A stretch of 22,320 nt of DNA from a virus: positions 1 through 22,320 of the IMG/VR virus record IMGVR_UViG_3300032323_000440; one strand, written 5' to 3'. Below, piece by piece: positions 14,381-21,615 of this stretch. Positions within the stretch are counted from its first letter, which is position 1. Each line of letters starts with the position of its first letter. The notes beneath the pieces were generated by a model. That model worked only from the letters and a program-made list of their open reading frames with translations. It searched no databases and had not been told where the DNA came from. A program made the translations under genes and the position numbers.

Positions 14381-14905
14381 TTACGGAGTTACACCATAAG
14401 GAGGATAGTTAAATGCAGCAGGATCAGTAAACTGACCAGAACTATAAAAACGATTATCTTTATGTAATTCAATAATTAATGTGTAGGCAGCATTACCTGT
14501 GGTACCAACAGTTGTAATTGTTACGTTGCCTGTAGGACCAATAGCGTTATTTGGTATTGCAGGCATTTGATATTGTGGGTTTGTATCACCAGCACCAACA
14601 CCTAATGCATAAATTGTGGCATCACTAGTTGTTCCTTGCCATTTTAATTGTATGTGTCCAACTTCTGCATCAACATTATAAACAACACGAGAAATTGTAA
14701 ATGCTGAATTAGCAAAACCAGGAGCAGTTGTATTGCCAGCCTGATATGGTAAATTATTGGCATTTAACGCACCAGACAATGTTCGCGGATCAATAATAAC
14801 TGTCAAGGCTTCGTTTCCGCCAGCGGCATCAAAAATGCCAACCCGTTTAATTACGGTGCGTTTTGTTGTATCGACTAAAATTTGTGTACTGTTTGACGTT
14901 GCCAT
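14381..14905 (-). CDS. Unknown structural-type protein, paralog A of a tandem pair
   Basis: A 174-residue protein, rich in Asn, Thr, Ala and Gly, with an alternating pattern that suggests beta structure and no membrane segment or signal. It is homologous to the next gene upstream: both share an N-terminal DTT-x(3)-VIK-x(2)-G-x-FD, a central GAL(N/D)ANN(L/V)P, a middle RVVYN/RVWYD strand, and the nearly identical end GQF-x-DPAAFNYPPYG-x-T. AGGA stands 7 bases before the ATG. Its place between portal and protease genes and its composition suggest a virion protein, possibly a head decoration or core component. I know no T4 counterpart. Confidence 0.75.
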   Translation of the reverse strand: MATSNSTQILVDTTKRTVIKRVGIFDAAGGNEALTVIIDPRTLSGALNANNLPYQAGNTTAPGFANSAFTISRVVYNVDAEVGHIQLKWQGTTSDATIYALGVGAGDTNPQYQMPAIPNNAIGPTGNVTITTVGTTGNAAYTLIIELHKDNRFYSSGQFTDPAAFNYPPYGVTP

Positions 14906-14918
14906 TTTTTTATCCTAA

Positions 14919-15458
14919 TTATTTTGTACCAGTTATTCCGTATGGTGGGTAGTTAAATGCAGCTGGATCATTAAATTGACCACGCTGATAATATTGATTT
15001 AACTTTCTTACCTCCATAACAATTGTATAACTTGATGTGTTGCAATTTGGTGCTAAGCGACTTCTAATACCAATATCACCATTTGTATTAGCAATAGCGG
15101 TATTAGGATTTGGTATTGTTACCCAATTTCCGTTACCATCATATTCTCCGTTACCATTCATCAATAAAATAGTTTGTGGATTATCAGAATACCAATACAG
15201 TTCAACATCACCTTCATACGGCCATGTGTCATACCAAACTCGGTTGACAGTTAAACCATAATATGGTTTGGCTGTATTACTTAAACTTAAATGTGTCCTT
15301 AAAGGCACATTATTTGCATCTAACGCACCGTATAATGTATTTGCCTGTATACGATGTGCATTATCTTCATTTTCAGAACCATCAAACCATCCTGTTAATT
15401 TAATAACCGCATGTTCTGTGGTGTCTTTAATAACTTGATACGAATACCTATTCGCCAT
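14919..15458 (-). CDS. Unknown structural-type protein, paralog B of a tandem pair
   Basis: A 179-residue protein with the same layout as the gene that follows it (174 residues). The shared blocks are at both ends and in the middle; 15 of 17 residues match in the C-terminal block GQFNDPAAFNYPPYGIT. The middle part has diverged and is richer in Trp and Tyr (for example VWYDTWPYEGDVELYWYS), so the two copies may have different partners. The DNA of the C-terminal block is still similar (about 14408-14437 against 14951-14980). The start overlaps the end of the 76-residue gene by 11 bases. A NATAAATA octamer lies 63 bases upstream. Function unknown; a virion role is inferred from position. Confidence 0.75.
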   Translation of the reverse strand: MANRYSYQVIKDTTEHAVIKLTGWFDGSENEDNAHRIQANTLYGALDANNVPLRTHLSLSNTAKPYYGLTVNRVWYDTWPYEGDVELYWYSDNPQTILLMNGNGEYDGNGNWVTIPNPNTAIANTNGDIGIRSRLAPNCNTSSYTIVMEVRKLNQYYQRGQFNDPAAFNYPPYGITGTK

Positions 15459-15678
15459 CTACTTCTTCATCCATTGAACCTGTTGACGACCATTGCATGG
15501 CCGTGTAAGGTACCGTAACATATTTATTAATCTTATCCACATAATACAATGCAACTCTTTGATTATTTGGAAACAATCTAACCGATTTTCTTTTCATAAT
15601 CAAAACGGCAGGAGGATCCATTGAATCTTTCGATTCAGTTTTTTCACACAAAGAACGAATTTCTTTAAGAGTTTTCAC
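15448..15678 (-). CDS. Hypothetical 76-residue protein with GTG start
   Basis: Not recognised with certainty. The longer frame opens with TTG at 15747, deep inside the upstream gene. I prefer GTG at 15678, with AGGA 8 bases upstream, giving 76 residues and a 14-base overlap with the upstream gene. The middle is a small beta-rich stretch, AVLIMKRKSVRLFPNNQRVALYYVDK, then YVTVPYTAMQWS, and the end is acidic. It is placed between the small core gene and the paralog pair, so a head-assembly role is possible. Confidence 0.6.
   Translation of the reverse strand: MKTLKEIRSLCEKTESKDSMDPPAVLIMKRKSVRLFPNNQRVALYYVDKINKYVTVPYTAMQWSSTGSMDEEVDGE
15521..15528 (-). promoter_or_regulatory. Possible internal late promoter
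   Basis: AATAAATA on the minus strand inside the 76-residue gene, with an implied start about 57 bases before paralog B. It matches NATAAATA fully but also simply encodes Ile-Asn-Lys-Tyr, so chance is likely enough to keep confidence low. Confidence 0.3.
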
Positions 15679-15847
15679 CGTCAGTATCCTGTGGTTGTTC
15701 AGATTGTGCAAATAAATTTTGTGCAATCTCTTGTTTTTTGGTATCAATGTGTTGCATTACTCTATCATGTATACCTGCATATAACGCATCACGCATATCT
15801 TTTGCGTTATCTTCTGCTGCGTAATCTATAATCTGTTTTGTATCCAT
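15665..15847 (-). CDS. Small prohead core protein candidate (gp67 position)
   Basis: A 60-residue protein. MDTKQIIDYAAEDNAKDMRDAL followed by DRVMQHIDTKKQEIAQNLF is a two-helix pattern that recurs in core/scaffold proteins of T4-like phages (a short helix, a gap, then an LDxxKxEIAxxLF helix). The tail is acidic and polar. T4 has the small acidic core gene 67 at this exact place, after gene 20, so the role is likely. The ATG at 15847 is chosen over a TTG at 15859 because GGAG stands about 6 bases before it. A perfect late promoter ends about 13 bases before the gene, so the leader would be only about 13 bases long. Confidence 0.65.
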   Translation of the reverse strand: MDTKQIIDYAAEDNAKDMRDALYAGIHDRVMQHIDTKKQEIAQNLFAQSEQPQDTDGENS

Positions 15848-15865
15848 TTTATTCTCCAATCAAAA

Positions 15866-15873
15866 TATTTATA
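15866..15873 (-). promoter_or_regulatory. T4-type late promoter for the small core gene and following genes
   Basis: A perfect TATAAATA on the minus strand, overlapping the TAA stop codon of gene 20. The expected start is about 15860. The small core gene begins at 15847 with a GGAG between. Confidence 0.8.
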
Positions 15874-17545
15874 ATATCTGTTTCAATTTAACAAAAGTAC
15901 CAGGCGACTTTTCTTCTTGTGTCTGGTTCTGTTCTGCTTCTTTTTTTTGCAATTTCATCTGATGTTCGGCATCAACTGGACTCATTGGTTGGCTTGGTAC
16001 TTGTGACATCATTTGTTGTTGTGCCACATCATTCATAACACCAACTGGTAGACCCATACCAATTTCTTTTTCTTCATCAATCTCGATTTGCATTTCTTTG
16101 ATTTGGTCATCAGTTAAACGCAATACATTTCGTTGAATCCAAGCTTGTGAGAAATAACGACCTGTGTATGGGTCAACTGCACCCAACAAACCCAATCGTT
16201 CTTTCATTAATTCTGCTTCTTTTAACTCAGCAAAATTATTGTCTTTAATAAAGTCATAATAAATGTGTTCTTTAAATTGATCCCATTCATCAGCCGTGCA
16301 AATGCCTTTTAATACACACTGGACACGCAACGCCTGATTAAAGATGTCCGCAAACTTGTTACGCAACCGGTCAACAAACTTGGCAAACTTTAACTCATCA
16401 CGAGTAACTTCAGATGAACGGCCAATTGAGAAACCTTGTGCTGGTTCTAATCGTGAAATAGGAACACTTAATGAATTATATAGTTTCTTTTGGAAGTATT
16501 TAACATCTTCCAACTCACCTAAATTTTGACCACCAGGTAATGTAGTAATCTCTGTGCCTTTGCCACCTTCACGGCGAGGTAACCAAAAATCTTCCATCAT
16601 CGACAGGAACTTACGGTCGTCACGAACTTCACCTGTATTAGCATCATAGACAAGCTTGTTCTTGTACTTTACCATAATGTCACGGAGATATTGTTCTGCT
16701 TTTAACTTTGGCAAATTACCTACATCAATATAAAATATACGGCGTTCTGGTGCTCTTGAGATACGATAGATAACTGTCGCATCTTCAATCATACGCAACT
16801 GATTAAGTGGCTTTATAGCTTTGTGTAGATATGATAAAACAACAGCACGGCGGCTGTCCATGAGACCAGAAACAACGGAAATAATTGAATCAGTAGTGAT
16901 ACGAACGCCAATAGGACCATAATTGCTTGAAGAACCAGTAACGACTTTATCGTTGTAAATATAGTATTCGTTATAAACGTCAACAATCTCTGCACCTGTT
17001 TGTTCATCTTTTTTCTTTTTTATTTCACGAACTTTACGTAATTTACGTGGATCAATATATCTTAACTCTTTAATACCAGCAATTGGATTTTGTTTATCTA
17101 TAATCACATTATAATATAATCTACCGTCAATATAATAACGGCGGAATATATCTTGTGCCATATGTTTATAATTAAACAATCGCAATATAGTACCAAATTC
17201 TTCTTTAATTGCTTTTTTAATTTTGTCTGGTTGATCCAAATCATCTAAAACAATATCAATAATTTTACCATCATCATCTTGCACAATCGACTCATTCATG
17301 ATGTCATCGATGGCAGATTCAATTTCTGGTTGCATGGCCATCTCACGATAACGAGATATGAGTTCTACTTCATTCTTAGCCGTTCCATCTAAGTCAACAT
17401 ATGTACCATAATATGCGGCCGAAGAAATGGTTAATGCACCATCTTCATTAGAAGGTGGCGTAAAGGATGGTTGTGAAGATTGTTCATCCTCGGTTTTTCT
17501 CCGAGCAATCTCAAAACCAAAGAGTGAGAATTTATTAGTTGCCAT
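15869..17545 (-). CDS. 20: gp20, portal vertex protein
   Basis: A 558-residue portal protein, slightly longer than T4 gp20 (524). Family blocks include LISRYREMAMQPEIESAIDDI (about 62-82), RRYYIDGRLYYNVIID, LPGGQNLGELEDV (about residue 338), FQKKLYNSLSVPISRL and GRSSEVTRDELKFAKFVDRLR. The last 50 residues are Gln- and Met-rich and polar, perhaps a flexible crown. Twelve copies form the channel through which gp17 pumps DNA. Only a weak Shine-Dalgarno (GGA) precedes the ATG, and no late promoter lies in the short gap, so it is probably read from the gene 18 or 19 promoter through the UUCG hairpin. Confidence 0.97.
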   Translation of the reverse strand: MATNKFSLFGFEIARRKTEDEQSSQPSFTPPSNEDGALTISSAAYYGTYVDLDGTAKNEVELISRYREMAMQPEIESAIDDIMNESIVQDDDGKIIDIVLDDLDQPDKIKKAIKEEFGTILRLFNYKHMAQDIFRRYYIDGRLYYNVIIDKQNPIAGIKELRYIDPRKLRKVREIKKKKDEQTGAEIVDVYNEYYIYNDKVVTGSSSNYGPIGVRITTDSIISVVSGLMDSRRAVVLSYLHKAIKPLNQLRMIEDATVIYRISRAPERRIFYIDVGNLPKLKAEQYLRDIMVKYKNKLVYDANTGEVRDDRKFLSMMEDFWLPRREGGKGTEITTLPGGQNLGELEDVKYFQKKLYNSLSVPISRLEPAQGFSIGRSSEVTRDELKFAKFVDRLRNKFADIFNQALRVQCVLKGICTADEWDQFKEHIYYDFIKDNNFAELKEAELMKERLGLLGAVDPYTGRYFSQAWIQRNVLRLTDDQIKEMQIEIDEEKEIGMGLPVGVMNDVAQQQMMSQVPSQPMSPVDAEHQMKLQKKEAEQNQTQEEKSPGTFVKLKQIL

Positions 17546-17577
17546 ATATTGTATTATTCCAAATCAATTAATCATAA

Positions 17578-17599
17578 TTGGAGGACCGAAGTCCTCCAA
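17578..17599 (-). terminator. UUCG hairpin between genes 19 and 20 (weak or non-terminating)
   Basis: On the minus strand TTGGAGGAC-TTCG-GTCCTCCAA makes a perfect 9-bp stem with a UUCG loop. The following bases are TTATGATTAATTG, not a T-run, so full termination is doubtful. It may mark a processed 3' end or shield the gene 19 mRNA. Confidence 0.55.
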
Positions 17600-17610
17600 A
17601 CAAAAACATA

Positions 17611-18153
17611 TTAAGTTGTAGTATTTGATTCCCAGTATTGGAAAGCAAATGTTGCTGAGTATTCTTCAATAACATCATTAGAACCCCAATCTAAATCGAT
17701 TGGTGCGATGTCAAGTGGGAACAACCCTACAAACTTGTACTCCTTTAATACATTACCAGTCTTACCGTATTGTGTAACAATTGCATCAACCGTGTATGAT
17801 GAAGGACTTGCGGCCGCACCATTACGAACATTACCAGCATGACTATTGATAGAATTCATCCATGATTCGAGAGAGTTACGAATCAAGAAGTTTTCATCAT
17901 TAATAATCTGCAAAGTCCAGTCTGTAAATGTTCTGTTACCAGCAAACTTTAATTCACGACCAAAGTAAAACACAGGTACAGTACCTACGGTAGAACCAGG
18001 TAACTGTGCTGATTTGGCCATAAAGGTTGTTTGTTGACCGGCTGCGGTGCCATTAGTTGCAATTGTTGGGAATACCAAAGAGACCGAGAATAGATTGGGA
18101 CGAGCACCGTCACCAATCATATTTGCTCTAAATTCCGCTACATTAAATGCCAT
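17611..18153 (-). CDS. 19: gp19, tail tube protein
   Basis: A 180-residue protein (T4 gp19 is 163). The N-terminus AFNVAEFRANMIGDGARPNLF is typical of gp19, followed by a KSAQLPGSTVGTVPVFYFGRELKFAGNRTF block and a DWTLQIINDENFLIRNSLESW helix region. The C-terminal part has the VGLFPLDIAPIDLDW strand of the family. It polymerises into the inner tube of the contractile tail. AGGAGA lies 8 bases before the ATG, and a NATAAATA late promoter stands just upstream, overlapping the gene 18 stop. Confidence 0.96.
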   Translation of the reverse strand: MAFNVAEFRANMIGDGARPNLFSVSLVFPTIATNGTAAGQQTTFMAKSAQLPGSTVGTVPVFYFGRELKFAGNRTFTDWTLQIINDENFLIRNSLESWMNSINSHAGNVRNGAAASPSSYTVDAIVTQYGKTGNVLKEYKFVGLFPLDIAPIDLDWGSNDVIEEYSATFAFQYWESNTTT

Positions 18154-18175
18154 TTTGTTTTCTCCTATTCGTTAG

Positions 18176-18183
18176 TATTTATT
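18176..18183 (-). promoter_or_regulatory. Late promoter for gene 19
   Basis: AATAAATA on the minus strand, overlapping the TAA stop of gene 18. The expected start is about 18170, then AGGAGA at 18166-18161 and the ATG at 18153. The first base differs from the T4 TATAAATA, a change that is common in marine relatives. Confidence 0.65.
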
Positions 18184-19864
18184 AAGCTGCACCAACGATT
18201 GTTGTGAAGTCAACGCCAGTTCCAACAGCAACAAAGTTTAATTGGATGAAGTTGATAGAGCGAGCAGGCTTGATGTAAATATCGCCAACAAATTGATTAG
18301 TATCAATAATTTGTGGTGTATTATTGGTTGTATCACAAACAACACGGAAATCAGTGATGCCACGGCGACCTTGAACATCACGGAGATATGGAGTTACCAG
18401 TGCCACAAATTGAGCACGAGTAAATTCATCATTAAACTCAAATAATGAAAACTCTGCCGCTTTAGCAATTGACTTCTCCAATACAATGAACAATCTACGA
18501 ACATTGATACGGTCAAACGCTGACGGTTTACTTTGTAATGTTTTATCACCATATAACACGATACCCTGACCAGGGAATGATACTACTGGATTAACACCAG
18601 CAGAATACAATACATCTCGTTGCGTTTTGTTTGGATTCCATGCCAACTTAATAGCATTTTTGATTTGACCACGATTGAAACCAGCTGGTGAGAACCATGG
18701 GTCACGAACCGTATCAGTATTAACACAAAGACCAGCAATGTCACCATTTAACGGAATATAACGATACACATTGTTGTATTTGTCAAACATATACTTCCAA
18801 CCCGAATCGGCAACAACATAAGAACTTGACCGAGCAAGTGCTGTCAAATAAGTCTGAATGCTTGTTGTTTCGTTTCCAGCATTATTTACAACAGCTGAAC
18901 TTGGTGGAGAAATAAATGCCACACAATCTTTACGAGAATTTACCACATTGTCGATAACATATTGTTGTACATTAGCAGATGCATCACCTGTTACTACTAA
19001 AGAAATATCAATTAATTCTTTGTTTGAGAAAAAGTCATATGCAGATTGCAAATTACCTTCAGTAATAGAACTATTAGTACCACCAGCAAGAGAAACTGTT
19101 TGATTTGCAGGAGGAGAAACGAATGTTGCAGAAGCAGTTTGTCCCCAACTTGTGGCTGTATTTGCATAATCTACTGGATCAGTAGAATAAACATATCTAG
19201 ATTGATTGAATATTACTTGGCGATAGTAATTTGTGGAACCATTTAATGATGCATCAGAAGCTTTAGATACAAAACCATAAGTTTCTAATACTGTTCCTTG
19301 AGTGCCTGTAAATAAACCATCTTCATCAATAACAACTATGTGTAGTTCATCATTGGCACCACCAGCTGCTGTTGCATAATCTGATGTTCCTGGAGCACTA
19401 GTAAAAAATGATTTATAATTCCATGTTGAAAATGTTGCTGAATTAGCACAAACACTAACAGATAAAGAGTTACCTAATGCACCTGGATATCTTCCAACAA
19501 AAGCGCCATAGGAATTTGAATTATTGGCTGACAAATAAGAATCTTGAAATACATCTGAATTTTTAATTTGTACCGCAGTATTTCCAGTTGCATTGTTGCT
19601 TGATGCACCAACAGCACGAACAACACTTAAATTATTGCCATATGCTAAAAAAGAAGCTGACGTAAAGAAAGATGTTGCAGAATTTGAATCTGGTTTACCG
19701 AATGTATTAATTAGTGTGAGTTCGTTATCTACTAAGATAACCTTATCTGCTGGACCCCATGCAAAGGTTCCAGCAAAAGCACCGGCCGTAGTAAGTACCG
19801 AAGGAACGACTGTTGTTAAGTCGACTTCGGAAACATTTACGCCTGGAGAGATTTGAAACGCCAT
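18182..19864 (-). CDS. 18: gp18, tail sheath protein
   Basis: A 560-residue contractile sheath protein, shorter than T4 gp18 (659), lacking some of the exposed insert domains. The N-terminus FQISPGVNVSEVDLT and GAFAGTFAWGPADKVILVDNE, and the C-terminal SIAKAAEFSLFEFND, DVQGRRGITDFRVVCD and IYIKPARSINFIQLNFVAV are family hallmarks. The variable middle (about 95-330) is Asn-, Ser- and Thr-rich. Hexameric rings of it surround the gp19 tube and contract at infection. AAGGAG precedes the ATG, and a late promoter lies in the 71-base gap upstream. Confidence 0.97.
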   Translation of the reverse strand: MAFQISPGVNVSEVDLTTVVPSVLTTAGAFAGTFAWGPADKVILVDNELTLINTFGKPDSNSATSFFTSASFLAYGNNLSVVRAVGASSNNATGNTAVQIKNSDVFQDSYLSANNSNSYGAFVGRYPGALGNSLSVSVCANSATFSTWNYKSFFTSAPGTSDYATAAGGANDELHIVVIDEDGLFTGTQGTVLETYGFVSKASDASLNGSTNYYRQVIFNQSRYVYSTDPVDYANTATSWGQTASATFVSPPANQTVSLAGGTNSSITEGNLQSAYDFFSNKELIDISLVVTGDASANVQQYVIDNVVNSRKDCVAFISPPSSAVVNNAGNETTSIQTYLTALARSSSYVVADSGWKYMFDKYNNVYRYIPLNGDIAGLCVNTDTVRDPWFSPAGFNRGQIKNAIKLAWNPNKTQRDVLYSAGVNPVVSFPGQGIVLYGDKTLQSKPSAFDRINVRRLFIVLEKSIAKAAEFSLFEFNDEFTRAQFVALVTPYLRDVQGRRGITDFRVVCDTTNNTPQIIDTNQFVGDIYIKPARSINFIQLNFVAVGTGVDFTTIVGAA

Positions 19865-19916
19865 TTTATTCTCCTTGAATTATTATGTGTTCTTGGCAGT
19901 TATAATACCATACGAA

Positions 19917-19924
19917 TATTTATG
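19917..19924 (-). promoter_or_regulatory. Late promoter for gene 18
   Basis: CATAAATA on the minus strand, 12 bases after the gene 17 stop. The expected start is about 19911, leaving a leader of about 47 bases with AAGGAG close to the gene 18 ATG. It matches the relaxed NATAAATA form. Confidence 0.65.
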
Positions 19925-19935
19925 AAACATAGGAT

Positions 19936-21615
19936 TTACATACTTCTAAAGAAATCCTTACTATAGGCCGCATAAGTGTCTCCACCATCAGCCACTTCCC
20001 ATACATCACCACCTTCTACCATAAAATCATGTTCCAAACCATCTTCTATGATAGGTGCTGGTAAAACATCCTCATCTATTTGATTCATGTTTTCCAACTG
20101 AATCTGTTTTCTTAGGTCATGATTAACAATTTCTCTGAAATAGGCTTGTGTTGTTGCCCATGCAAAGATGACCAAAGTCATGGCCATATCATCATTTGCA
20201 CCTTCTGCTGCAGCAAATGAAGTCTTATGTTGTTCAAAAGTGGTTAACTCTGAGTAGGTATCAAAGTCATTAATGATTAACTTGTCACCTTCAATCAAAG
20301 TTTTAAGGTTAGAACAACCTACCGACTTGACCTGAGGAGACATTTTCAGTCCCATTTGAACACCTCTGGCAAAACCAGCAGACAATTGCTGTGGTTTTTT
20401 ATTGCCAGTAAATACTTTCAATAGGTTCTCATACTCTAAATCTGAATGAATAAAGTCTGCCACTTGAGGATTGTTATTAATTTCAACCAAAACATAGGCA
20501 TCATTGTATACTCTAGCCGCATTGACAATCACCGTTGGGAACAATATGGGTGATATTGACGAACTAGAATAGGTTGCAACCTGTTTATATGGTGTAGAAG
20601 ATATATCAATGACTGAAAATGTAGAACTATCCAAGTTTTTACCTTCAGATACATCGACTGTAATACAATAGAGGTGGTCTGATTTGGCATCTTCATGACC
20701 TTCTTTGATGGGATGTTCATATATCTTCATCTTATCATGTTCTGCAATTGGGTTCATGTACCTCAATTGTTGCAGTTTGTAACCAGAGATGAGTGTATTA
20801 GAAGAACCCAAAAACTCCGTTTCAAACTCTTGTGCAAACTGTCTTTCGGATGTATTACGAATTGTTTCTTCTTTCCACGCATCGTCACGACCTGGCACCA
20901 TAGACCAATGAATCTCAAAGTTCTTATAGTTGTTTCGACCTTCAATCGAATCCATCCATAGTTTGTAGAATAAATTCATACCATTTGGTGTAGAAACAAT
21001 AATAATCTTTGATGACTTACCGGAAGAGATTACAGGATAGACTGAGTTAAAGAACTCGTTGGCAATATTATTTGGGACAAAAGCAAACTCGTCTAAGAAT
21101 ACAATGTTAAAAGAACCACCTCGGATTGCTGAGGATGATGTGGAGGCAGCGATTACCTTAGACCCGTTCTCTAGTTCTACATTACCCTTGTTCCATGTCA
21201 CCACGCCTTGTTGGAGCCATTGTGGCAAATTCTCATACGCAAGTTGATACTTGGCTAGAATGTCACGAGCCAAAGAACCTTTGTTTGCCAGAACGGCTAC
21301 GTTTTGTGAATCGGTAAAGATAGTTGCCCAAAGAAGATAACCAACTGTTGTGGTAGTTTTACCAACCTGACGAGGACATTTAGTAATAACGAAACGATTA
21401 TCTTTAAACAGATTAATCATTTCTTTTTGAAAGTCCCACATCTTAAAGTTAATGAGACCTTCATCCACGTTTACAATCTTAATGTAATTTATACAAAAGT
21501 AAACTGGATCTTTAGAACACTTTACATATTCTTCAATCTGTTCTTTGGTATACTGATGGTCAACACCTACCTTTTTAAGTAGAGGGTTATCACGGTACGA
21601 ATCTTTAGTGTTCAT
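19936..21615 (-). CDS. 17: gp17, terminase large subunit
   Basis: A 559-residue packaging motor and nuclease (T4 gp17 is 610). The ATPase part has Walker A CPRQVGKTT (80-88, K86) and Walker B IVFLDEFAF (D175, E176), and the coupling motif VSTPNG (208-212). The RNase H-like nuclease part has acids in TVDVSEGKNLDSS (D321), LVEINNN (E378) and ANDDMAM (D475 or D476), matching the T4 triad in order. It cuts concatemers and drives DNA into the prohead through gp20. The ATG overlaps the upstream glycosyltransferase-like stop (ATGA). Gene 16 (small terminase) is not next to it on this side. Confidence 0.97.
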   Translation of the reverse strand: MNTKDSYRDNPLLKKVGVDHQYTKEQIEEYVKCSKDPVYFCINYIKIVNVDEGLINFKMWDFQKEMINLFKDNRFVITKCPRQVGKTTTTVGYLLWATIFTDSQNVAVLANKGSLARDILAKYQLAYENLPQWLQQGVVTWNKGNVELENGSKVIAASTSSSAIRGGSFNIVFLDEFAFVPNNIANEFFNSVYPVISSGKSSKIIIVSTPNGMNLFYKLWMDSIEGRNNYKNFEIHWSMVPGRDDAWKEETIRNTSERQFAQEFETEFLGSSNTLISGYKLQQLRYMNPIAEHDKMKIYEHPIKEGHEDAKSDHLYCITVDVSEGKNLDSSTFSVIDISSTPYKQVATYSSSSISPILFPTVIVNAARVYNDAYVLVEINNNPQVADFIHSDLEYENLLKVFTGNKKPQQLSAGFARGVQMGLKMSPQVKSVGCSNLKTLIEGDKLIINDFDTYSELTTFEQHKTSFAAAEGANDDMAMTLVIFAWATTQAYFREIVNHDLRKQIQLENMNQIDEDVLPAPIIEDGLEHDFMVEGGDVWEVADGGDTYAAYSKDFFRSM

